64,000 nt of DNA from Aurantimicrobium minutum (GTDB lineage: Bacteria; Actinomycetota; Actinomycetes; Actinomycetales; Microbacteriaceae), in the NCBI RefSeq assembly GCF_029894165.1, contig NZ_JARXXU010000001.1, positions 1,178,001 through 1,242,000 on the forward strand, written 5' to 3'. This document shows, piece after piece, positions 56,868-64,000 of the stretch (within the stretch, counting starts at the first letter, position 1; each line of letters begins with the position of its first letter). A program made the translations under genes and the position numbers. The notes under the pieces were generated by a model, which was not told the origin of the DNA, ran no database searches, and was given only the letters and a program-made list of their open reading frames with translations.

Positions 56868-57767
56868 TTACTCCTTGTTAAGTCCCATTAAGTCTACGAC
56901 CTGTTGGGCTGCTTCGCTGACGTCTCGATTAATAACTCGAACATCAAATTCTTCTTTCGCTGCTAACTCGCCATAGGCGGTCTGCAAACGTCGTTCTATT
57001 TCTTCCTCTGACTCTGTTCCTCGTTCGCGCAATCGACGCACTAATTCATCCCAATCTGGTGGAAGCAGGAAGACCAGACGTGCTTCGGGCATGCTGTGTC
57101 TTATTTGGCGAGCACCCTGGAGATCTATCTCGAACAGGACGCTCTTTCCCTCAGACAAGGCATTTTCAATGGGCCCACGGGGCGTGCCGTATTTATTCTG
57201 GCCGTGAACTTCAGCCCATTCCAGCAGGGATTCCGAATAAATCATGGCGTCAAATTCACCATGATCAATGAAGTAGTAATTCACTCCATCAATTTCGCCA
57301 GGGCGAGGATCCCGCGTCGTCGCAGAAATAGAAAGGTGAACTTGGGGGTGATGTTGCTTGATATGGTTGACCACTGTTCCTTTGCCCACTCCCGAGGGGC
57401 CAACAAGAACGACGGCTTTGGCGGGCCATGATTCGTTTCGTTTGCGCTGATAACTCAGAATCCAACGATGGAGTGTGGCTTTCTGGTGCTTTCCCAGACC
57501 CCCCAAACGCTTGCGTGGTGAGACATCCAACTCTTCCAAAATCCGGGGGATCTTGTTAACACCGACTCCGCGAAGAGACTTCAGGAAATCCGTGACGCGG
57601 ATCGTGGCTTCCGATGAAGAAGGATCGATAGTGGCCACCGTGAAAACATCTAATGCGGAGCGACGTCCCTCAAAGACATCTGATTTGATGACGGCGCGCT
57701 TGCGCCTGGCAACAACTCCTGCTTGAGCTGCTGCCTGGCGGTCTACTTCCGGCATCACGTTAGGCAA
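56868..57767 (-). CDS. gmk: Fusion of an mIHF-type integration host factor and guanylate kinase
   Basis: The 299-residue protein joins two domains. Residues 1 to about 105 match the actinobacterial m[13 protein letters not shown] and a helix-two-turn-helix region with [20 protein letters not shown], then [16 protein letters not shown]. Residues 118-299 form guanylate kinase, with the P-loop VGPSGVGKG (122-130), [27 protein letters not shown] and a lid with [16 protein letters not shown]. In most Actinobacteria mihF and gmk are adjacent separate genes. Here no stop or start separates them. The DNA-binding protein and the GMP-to-GDP enzyme would be made as one polypeptide unless processed. The ATG overlaps pyrF by eight bases. 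Confidence 0.93.
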   Translation of the reverse strand: MPNVMPEVDRQAAAQAGVVARRKRAVIKSDVFEGRRSALDVFTVATIDPSSSEATIRVTDFLKSLRGVGVNKIPRILEELDVSPRKRLGGLGKHQKATLHRWILSYQRKRNESWPAKAVVLVGPSGVGKGTVVNHIKQHHPQVHLSISATTRDPRPGEIDGVNYYFIDHGEFDAMIYSESLLEWAEVHGQNKYGTPRGPIENALSEGKSVLFEIDLQGARQIRHSMPEARLVFLLPPDWDELVRRLRERGTESEEEIERRLQTAYGELAAKEEFDVRVINRDVSEAAQQVVDLMGLNKE

Positions 57768-58611
57768 GGGCAGAAGCTACCTCAGCTGCACGACGAAGCA
57801 CGGCCTCCCCTACTTGTTCCCGACCCGCAGAGAGCACACTGCGGGTTTCAGAAACAATCAAATTTGTGGCTAGATTTCCGAATAAGCGCTGTGCATCTTC
57901 CACGCGAGCTCCCTGAAAACCGAAGCCTGGAGCCAAAACGGGCAGGGCTGGATAATCGTCAGGGTTGATACCCAAAGATTGAAGATCCAGCGTTGCACCC
58001 AAAACTGCACCAACTGAGTTAGCTGGTGTTGAGTCGGTTGCCCACCGAGCTACGTCACTGAGTTGGGCTGCTGCTACCGTCTTACCTTCGTGGATTCCTG
58101 AGGTCACACGTGCGCTCTGGAGCACAGCAGCCTCAGGGTTACTGGTAGCGGCGAGAACAAAGACGCCCTTGTTGTTACCAAGTGCATAGTTCACCGTCTG
58201 CGCTAGTGCGCCAGAACCAAGGTAGGGACTGACCGTGATGGCATCAGACTCAAGCGACCAACCTGGGGTCAACCAAGCCTGCGCATAGGCCTCCATGGTG
58301 CTGCCGATATCTCCTCGTTTGCAGTCAGAGATCACAAGAAGATCGGCTTCCCGAGCACGTCGAATGATGTACTCGAGTGCTTCCATACCCCGAGCACCGT
58401 GACGCTCATAGAAGGCTACCTGTGGCTTGATAATGCCCACCTGTCCTGCACACGCATCAATCACACGTAATGAAAACTCTCGCAGGCTGACTGCGGAGTC
58501 GTCATATTCCCATTCGTTAAGTAGGAAAGGATGTGGATCAATACCTACACACAGGTGCCCAAACTGCCCGAATGCAGTCTGAAGGCGATCACCGAAGCCG
58601 AGTTCACTCAT
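57760..58611 (-). CDS. pyrF: Orotidine 5'-phosphate decarboxylase (type 2)
   Basis: PyrF makes UMP from OMP, the last step of pyrimidine synthesis. The 283-residue protein has [15 protein letters not shown], the [14 protein letters not shown] segment, and the catalytic [19 protein letters not shown] region with Lys and Asp of the long, type 2 family. It follows carB with a four-base overlap. Confidence 0.96.
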   Translation of the reverse strand: MSELGFGDRLQTAFGQFGHLCVGIDPHPFLLNEWEYDDSAVSLREFSLRVIDACAGQVGIIKPQVAFYERHGARGMEALEYIIRRAREADLLVISDCKRGDIGSTMEAYAQAWLTPGWSLESDAITVSPYLGSGALAQTVNYALGNNKGVFVLAATSNPEAAVLQSARVTSGIHEGKTVAAAQLSDVARWATDSTPANSVGAVLGATLDLQSLGINPDDYPALPVLAPGFGFQGARVEDAQRLFGNLATNLIVSETRSVLSAGREQVGEAVLRRAAEVASALA

Positions 58612-61600
58612 GCGCGCGCCAAAGCCTCACGACGCTTGATGGCGTATTCCTGCAAACTGCACACATCAAAACCTTCGCGGATGGTGTCGATGGATGCAAC
58701 TGCTGCGCTGACTTGAGCCATATTGGTGAACAATGGCTTGTCTGCAGCAATCGCTGAAGCACGAATCTCGTAGCCATCTGCACGAGCGGCAGAACCGCTG
58801 GGAGTATTGATAACGATGTCCACTTCGTTGCGATTGATAAGTTCCACAATCGTGTCATCACCAAGCTTGGCGCTGACCTTTCCAATTACCGTCGTGGGAA
58901 TACCGTTGCGCTGCAGAATTTCTGCGGTGCCTTCGGTGGCCACGATGCTGAATCCCAGTTGCGCAAAGCGCAAAGCAGGCAAGATGATGTTGCGCTTGTC
59001 ACGGTCCGCTACCGAGATGAACACAGTTCCAGAGGAAGGCAATCCACCGTAAGCGCCTGCTTGCGCCTTAGCGAATGCAATCGGGAAGTTCACGTCCATA
59101 CCCATGACTTCACCGGTCGAGCGCATCTCAGGCCCGAGTAGCGAATCAACAACCTTGCCCTCTGGAGTGCGGAAGCGTTTGAAGGGAAGAACAGCTTCCT
59201 TCACAGCGATCGGTGCATCCATGGGCACTACTGAGCCATCTTGGATGGGGAGAAGTCCTTCTGCGATGAGATCACGGATGCTCTCCCCCACCATGACACG
59301 GCTTGCAGCTTTGGCGAGCGGAATACCCAATGCCTTAGAGACGAATGGGACGGTGCGCGATGCACGAGGGTTTGCCTCGAGCACATACAAAACACCCGCA
59401 CCGATAGCGAACTGGACATTGAGAAGACCTTGGACGCCAATCCCTTGCGCAATGGCTAACGTTGCGTCACGAACACGATCCACATCCTTCTTACCCAAAG
59501 AAATCGGTGGCAAGGTACACGCCGAGTCACCTGAGTGCACACCGGCCTCTTCGATATGTTCCATCACACCACCGATATACAGTTGCTCTCCGTCATAGAG
59601 GGCATCCACATCAATCTCGATGGCGTCATCGAGGAAACGGTCCACCAGCAAGGGCGAATCCGGTCCAACAATGGCTTGACCATCAATGCGCACAAAATAG
59701 TCGCGCAATGTTGCAGTGTCGAAGACGATTTCCATTCCGCGACCACCGAGAACATAAGAGGGGCGGACCAGGACGGGATATCCAATTTCTTCAGCCACTG
59801 TGACAGCGGTATCGACGTCTGTCGCAGTTCCATTGCGTGGTGCAAGGAGGTTGGCTGCATCGAGAATACGACTGAATTCACCGCGTTCTTCAGCAAGGTC
59901 AATAGCCTCGGGCGTTGTTCCCAGGATGGGGACACCCGCAGCCTTCAGGCCTTTCGCCAATCCCAGTGCAGTTTGACCACCCAACTGAACAACTACACCA
60001 ACCAGTTCACCTGATGCGCTTTCTGCATGAATGACCTCGAGAACGTCTTCGAGGGTCAACGGCTCGAAGTACAGGCGATCACTCGTGTCATAGTCCGTGG
60101 AGACGGTCTCTGGGTTGCAGTTAATCATGATGGTTTCATATCCAGCATCTGAGAGTGCAAACGATGCATGGACACAGGAATAGTCGAACTCCACACCTTG
60201 ACCGATGCGGTTAGGACCTGAACCCAGAATGACGACCTTCTTGCGATCGCTGGGTACAACTTCCGTCTCGAGGTCATAGCTCGAGTAGTGATACGGAGTG
60301 AGCGCAGGGAATTCTCCCGCACAGGTGTCGACCGTTTTGAAGACGGGACGAATGTTCAATGAGTGACGCAGATCACGCACTTCCTGTTCGCCAAGACCTC
60401 GAAGTTCCGCGATCTGAGCATCCGAGAAACCAAAGTCTTTGGCATACCGAATGACAGAAGCATCAAGGGTGGTGGCGGCGTGAACTTCTGCCGCCACTTC
60501 ATTGATCAGAATGATTTGGTCAATAAACCAAGGGTCAATCTTGGTTGCCTCGAATACCTGTGCGTTCGTTGCACCCTTCCGCAAGGCTTGCTGAACGGTC
60601 ACGATACGACCGTCGGTGGGCACCTGAGAAATGGTGAGTAGCTCATCCATCGATCGAGTTTCCTCACCCCAGTGGAACGAGCTGCCCCGCTTCTCTAAAG
60701 ACCGCAGTGCTTTCTGAAGTGCAGTTGCGTAGTTTCGACCGATAGCCATAGCCTCACCCACTGATTTCATGGTGGTGGTGAGAGTGGCATCTGCTGCGGG
60801 GAACTTCTCAAACGCGAAACGAGGAACCTTGACCACGACGTAGTCCAGAGTGGGCTCGAACGACGCAGGTGTGACTTTGGTGATGTCGTTGGGAATCTCG
60901 TCCAGACGGTAGCCAATAGCGAGCTTGGCGGCGATCTTGGCGATGGGGAAACCTGTTGCCTTAGATGCCAACGCTGAAGAGCGAGAGACTCGAGGGTTCA
61001 TCTCAATCACAATCACGCGACCATCCGCGGGGTCGATGGCGAACTGAATGTTGCAGCCACCGGTGTCGACGCCAACGAGGCGAATAATCTCGATTCCAAT
61101 GTCACGAAGGTTCTGGTACTCACGGTCGGTGAGTGTGAGTGCCGGGGCAACAGTGATCGAGTCACCGGTGTGCACGCCTACGGGATCAACGTTTTCAATC
61201 GAGCAGACCACGACAGTGTTATCAGCGGTGTCTCGCATGAGCTCAAGTTCGTATTCTTTCCAGCCCAGAATGCTCTCTTCGAGAAGAACTTCACTGGTGG
61301 GGCTGGAATGAATGCCATCGCCTGCTATGCGGAGAAGGTCTTCTTCGTTATATGCAAAACCGGAACCCAGTCCACCCATGGTGAACGAGGGTCGGACGAC
61401 GAGGGGATATCCCAGGTCTTGTGCTGCAACGAGACATTCCTCAAGAGTGTGTGCGATATATGACTTGGCCACATCGGCACCGGAGGCAAGCACAAGATCC
61501 TTGAAGATCTGGCGATCTTCACCCTTTCGGATAGCTTCAACCTTGGCGCCTATGAGTTCAACACCGTGACGCTCCAGTGCGCCATTCTCGTGCAGTGCGA

Positions 61601-61898
61601 TGGCTGCATTAAGGGCAGTCTGACCACCAAGTGTGGGAAGAATCGCGTCAGGTTTTTCCTTGATAATGATGGCTTCAATCACCTCAGGAGTGATGGGCTC
61701 CACATATGTCGCATCAGCGAAATCAGGATCGGTCATGATGGTGGCAGGGTTGGAGTTCACCAAGATGACGCGAATACCTTCTTCGCGCAGCACTCGGCAA
61801 GCCTGGGTGCCGGAGTAATCAAACTCACAGGCCTGACCGATGACGATTGGGCCTGAGCCGATGACAAGGACGGACTTAATGTCTGGACGACGTGGCAT
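58608..61898 (-). CDS. carB: Carbamoyl-phosphate synthase large subunit
   Basis: CarB makes carbamoyl phosphate from bicarbonate, ammonia and ATP for pyrimidines and arginine. The 1096-residue protein has two homologous ATP-grasp halves ([20 protein letters not shown] and [20 protein letters not shown]), ATP loops with [13 protein letters not shown] and [13 protein letters not shown], and a C-terminal MGS-like regulatory domain (from about 950, [11 protein letters not shown]) that in other bacteria binds UMP or IMP. The start overlaps the carA stop by one base. Confidence 0.97.
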   Translation of the reverse strand: MPRRPDIKSVLVIGSGPIVIGQACEFDYSGTQACRVLREEGIRVILVNSNPATIMTDPDFADATYVEPITPEVIEAIIIKEKPDAILPTLGGQTALNAAIALHENGALERHGVELIGAKVEAIRKGEDRQIFKDLVLASGADVAKSYIAHTLEECLVAAQDLGYPLVVRPSFTMGGLGSGFAYNEEDLLRIAGDGIHSSPTSEVLLEESILGWKEYELELMRDTADNTVVVCSIENVDPVGVHTGDSITVAPALTLTDREYQNLRDIGIEIIRLVGVDTGGCNIQFAIDPADGRVIVIEMNPRVSRSSALASKATGFPIAKIAAKLAIGYRLDEIPNDITKVTPASFEPTLDYVVVKVPRFAFEKFPAADATLTTTMKSVGEAMAIGRNYATALQKALRSLEKRGSSFHWGEETRSMDELLTISQVPTDGRIVTVQQALRKGATNAQVFEATKIDPWFIDQIILINEVAAEVHAATTLDASVIRYAKDFGFSDAQIAELRGLGEQEVRDLRHSLNIRPVFKTVDTCAGEFPALTPYHYSSYDLETEVVPSDRKKVVILGSGPNRIGQGVEFDYSCVHASFALSDAGYETIMINCNPETVSTDYDTSDRLYFEPLTLEDVLEVIHAESASGELVGVVVQLGGQTALGLAKGLKAAGVPILGTTPEAIDLAEERGEFSRILDAANLLAPRNGTATDVDTAVTVAEEIGYPVLVRPSYVLGGRGMEIVFDTATLRDYFVRIDGQAIVGPDSPLLVDRFLDDAIEIDVDALYDGEQLYIGGVMEHIEEAGVHSGDSACTLPPISLGKKDVDRVRDATLAIAQGIGVQGLLNVQFAIGAGVLYVLEANPRASRTVPFVSKALGIPLAKAASRVMVGESIRDLIAEGLLPIQDGSVVPMDAPIAVKEAVLPFKRFRTPEGKVVDSLLGPEMRSTGEVMGMDVNFPIAFAKAQAGAYGGLPSSGTVFISVADRDKRNIILPALRFAQLGFSIVATEGTAEILQRNGIPTTVIGKVSAKLGDDTIVELINRNEVDIVINTPSGSAARADGYEIRASAIAADKPLFTNMAQVSAAVASIDTIREGFDVCSLQEYAIKRREALARA

Positions 61899-63052
61899 TA
61901 GTTCGATGCTCCCGTGGTAGTAGCGGACGCGAGGACCATGTCGCGGAAACGGTCAAAGAGATAGTTGCTGTCGTGAGGACCCGACGCAGCTTCAGGGTGG
62001 TACTGGACAGAGAATGCGTTGAGATCGAGGCAGCGGAGACCTTCCACAACCTGGTCATTGAGGCTGTAGTGGCTTACTTCGACGCGGCCAAATCCGGCAG
62101 GAGACTCGAGAACACCGTCGATGGGTGCATCGACGGCAAAACCGTGGTTTTGACTGGTAATTTCGACACGGCCCGTGGCCTTATCCAGCACAGGCTGGTT
62201 GATTCCTCGGTGACCAAAAGGAAGCTTGTAGGTCGAGAAACCAAGAGCACGTCCTAAAAGTTGGTTTCCAAAACAGATCCCGAAGAAGGGAATGCCTTCC
62301 TTGAGGACCGCTCGGAGCAGCTCGACGTGCTTGTCACTTGCAGAAGGGTCACCCGGGCCATTCGAGAAAAACAGTGCAGAGGGCTTCATAGCTAAAATTT
62401 CTTCCGCAGTAATACTCTGTGGAAGCACGTGAGCATCAAAACCGCGTTCTGCGATGTAGGTGACGGTGGATGTCTTCACACCCAAGTCCAGGATGGCAAC
62501 GGAGCCTACCTTCTCCCCTACAGCAGGAACAATATATTCCTTGTCGGTGGAGACTTGTGCAGACAGGTTCTTGCCGGCCATCTGATCTGCACTGAGGACC
62601 TCTTCAAGCTGTTGCTGAGTATCACGTTCCGCTGCAGCGCCAGAGAAGATTCCTGCGCGCATGGCCCCTTTGGAGCGAATATGCCGGGTCACTGCACGGG
62701 TGTCAATGCCCTGGATACCCACAATGCCTTCGTGTTCGAGGTCATTGTCTAGGCTGCGCTCTGCACGGAAGTTAGAAACAACACGGGATGCATCACGCAC
62801 GACATATCCGGCTACCCAGATACGGCGTGATTCCATGTCGGCATCGTTCATTCCGGTGTTGCCAATGTGGGGAGCTGTCATCAGAACAATCTGACCTGCG
62901 TAGGAAGGATCGGTCAGGGTCTCCTGATATCCGGACATACCGGTGGCAAAGACGATCTCACCAAAAGTTGTTCCCTCAGCGCCATAGGCTCGGCCTTCGT
63001 ATCGGGAACCGTCTTCAAGGACGAGTACGGCATTGGGTGTCGTGAGACTCAC
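61898..63052 (-). CDS. carA: Carbamoyl-phosphate synthase small subunit
   Basis: CarA is the glutaminase that passes ammonia to CarB. The 384-residue protein has the N-terminal domain ([20 protein letters not shown]) and a class I amidotransferase domain with the nucleophilic cysteine in [16 protein letters not shown] and the His-Glu pair in [13 protein letters not shown]. The nucleophile elbow reads GICFGNQ rather than the common GICLGHQ. It overlaps the membrane-protein gene upstream by four bases. Confidence 0.96.
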   Translation of the reverse strand: MSLTTPNAVLVLEDGSRYEGRAYGAEGTTFGEIVFATGMSGYQETLTDPSYAGQIVLMTAPHIGNTGMNDADMESRRIWVAGYVVRDASRVVSNFRAERSLDNDLEHEGIVGIQGIDTRAVTRHIRSKGAMRAGIFSGAAAERDTQQQLEEVLSADQMAGKNLSAQVSTDKEYIVPAVGEKVGSVAILDLGVKTSTVTYIAERGFDAHVLPQSITAEEILAMKPSALFFSNGPGDPSASDKHVELLRAVLKEGIPFFGICFGNQLLGRALGFSTYKLPFGHRGINQPVLDKATGRVEITSQNHGFAVDAPIDGVLESPAGFGRVEVSHYSLNDQVVEGLRCLDLNAFSVQYHPEAASGPHDSNYLFDRFRDMVLASATTTGASN

Positions 63053-63585
63053 GAGGAAACCTCTTTCGATGTTGCGTGCGGGAAGGTGGTCGTCAATGCG
63101 TTTTCACACGCCAGACGAATTTCTGGAGAGGAAATGCGGAAGTAGGAGGTAAATTCAACGGGTTCGCCCAGAGCGCTATCAAAGGCAGTCCAGGACAACG
63201 CGGTCAAGCCATCCTTTTCAACGACGCGATCAATGGTGACTTGTGATCGGTGAATTTGGACAATTTGGGCAGCAGGGATAAAGGTTTCTTGTTCACCACG
63301 GGGGGCGATGGTGAGTCCATCCGCACTGACCAAGAGCTGAGCATCGGCACGGAAACCAAGTCCTGGCAAGGCAACGCGCTGGAGGGGATCTGTAGCCGGA
63401 GTTGTTGACACATAGAGGCCAGAAAATTCCTGTGGAGCAACACGATGTCCGTTAACTTTCGCTCCCGGAAGAAGAACGTCGAACCGAGCATCCCGAGCAA
63501 CACGCTTGCGCCAGGACATCAACATTCCAGTAATGGCCAGTCCGATAAGAACGACAACGACGACGATCACGAGAACCTTATCCAC
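63049..63585 (-). CDS. PH-like-domain membrane protein of the pyrimidine operon
   Basis: A 178-residue protein with one N-terminal membrane helix ([20 protein letters not shown]) and a cytoplasmic beta-rich domain (about 45-165), containing [18 protein letters not shown] and [12 protein letters not shown]. Such PH-like proteins occur between pyrC and carA in many Actinobacteria. Their function is unknown. The GTG start (VDKVLVIVV) at 63583-63585 overlaps the pyrC stop by eight bases; the longer frame from 63624 would run deeper into pyrC and is less likely. Placement implies co-expression with pyrimidine synthesis. Confidence 0.82.
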   Translation of the reverse strand: MDKVLVIVVVVVLIGLAITGMLMSWRKRVARDARFDVLLPGAKVNGHRVAPQEFSGLYVSTTPATDPLQRVALPGLGFRADAQLLVSADGLTIAPRGEQETFIPAAQIVQIHRSQVTIDRVVEKDGLTALSWTAFDSALGEPVEFTSYFRISSPEIRLACENALTTTFPHATSKEVSS

Positions 63586-64000
63586 GGAGTACCTCCACAG
63601 CTCGAGCAGCGACAATCTCAGCATCGATCACGGTGCGGTTGTCAGCGGTCAAATACCCCTGATGGATGGTGGCGACGACCTGCCCCATCAGGTCAATGCC
63701 TAAGTATGGAGAATTGTGAGAAAGGCTAGCCAAATCTTCCACTCCGAAAGTGCGCTGTGCTGTGGGGTCTACCAAGACCAGTTCAGCTTGAATTCCTGCA
63801 GCAATCTTGTGGCCGTGTGAGGTGAGGCCACCGATGCGTGCTGGAGCCTCAGAAAGAACGCGGGCAACATCTGCCCAGTTCATCATTCCGGTCTCCACCA
63901 TGGTTGTCTGAACAACCGCCAGAGCCGATTCCAAACCGACCATGCCAAACGCGGCAGCTCCCCATTCGCACTCTTTTGTCTCGACGGGGTGAGGTGCGTG
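63578..64000 (-). CDS. pyrC: Dihydroorotase, C-terminal part (cut by window edge)
   Basis: About 140 C-terminal residues of dihydroorotase, which cyclises carbamoyl aspartate. The frame stays open to base 64000 and includes the metal-site APHPVETKECEWGAAAFGM, VGLESALAVVQTTMVETG, KIAAGIQAELVLVDP and DLMGQVVATIHQG. The N-terminal half with the HxH metal motif is outside. It heads the visible pyr genes, so pyrB and pyrR probably lie further right. Confidence 0.93.
   Translation of the reverse strand, partial: HAPHPVETKECEWGAAAFGMVGLESALAVVQTTMVETGMMNWADVARVLSEAPARIGGLTSHGHKIAAGIQAELVLVDPTAQRTFGVEDLASLSHNSPYLGIDLMGQVVATIHQGYLTADNRTVIDAEIVAARAVEVLRG

Noticed and set aside
1-64000. CRISPR arrays, insertion sequences with DDE transposases, prophage genes, toxin-antitoxin pairs and rRNA genes
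   Set aside because: None were recognised. The only mobile-element proteins are the recombinase module at 13686-16670.

Overview
The window comes from a compact actinobacterial genome, most likely a small-genome aquatic member of the Microbacteriaceae (Luna-type lineages such as Aurantimicrobium, Rhodoluna or Aquiluna). Four observations point there: the actinobacterial cytochrome order ctaE-qcrC-qcrA-qcrB; the trp operon carrying a Trp-associated membrane protein and a tiny membrane protein between trpE and trpC; an mIHF-guanylate kinase fusion; and a G+C content near half by eye, with gene spacing of only a few bases and several probable leaderless starts. The family placement is inference; no search was run.

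Layout. 1-3069 (minus): cytochrome bc1/aa3 genes, with qcrB cut by the window edge. 3147-4205 (plus): an isolated trpD. 8167-4196 (minus): two tandem paralogous MFS transporters and glpK. About 8240-16900: a high-G+C island carrying metal-efflux genes (a CzrA-type ArsR sensor with a CDF exporter; a small zinc-ribbon protein; a CmtR-type ArsR sensor; a P1B ATPase; an LspA-like peptidase) and a three-gene integration module (tyrosine recombinase, HTH protein, zinc-ribbon recombinase-like protein). About 16900-17400: a non-coding scar with a possible broken gene. 17425-33127: DUF308 protein, NUDIX, SDR, glycerophosphodiesterase, the uvrC/uvrA/uvrB excision-repair set, coaE, rpsA, polA, a PaaI-like thioesterase, an ANTAR response regulator and tRNA-Leu(CAA). 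64000-33148 (all minus): one colinear run of about 31 kb covering pyrimidine synthesis (pyrC, PH-like membrane protein, carA, carB, pyrF), mIHF-gmk, rpoZ, coaBC, metK, priA, fmt, rsmB, rpe, hisEGFI, trpE-TrpMP-small protein-trpCBA, lgt, gltB, gltD and pyk.

How it works together. Most of the window is core metabolism and information processing. The exception is the island. It holds two separate metal circuits whose sensors use different coordination chemistry (a D-H-H-H alpha5 site and a three-cysteine site), each next to an exporter and each with a visible candidate operator. The adjacent integration module has one recombinase with a full catalytic set and a second whose catalytic histidine and tyrosine are missing and whose N-terminus carries three zinc ribbons. 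This module, the operator architecture and the scar beside it are the least ordinary parts of the window.
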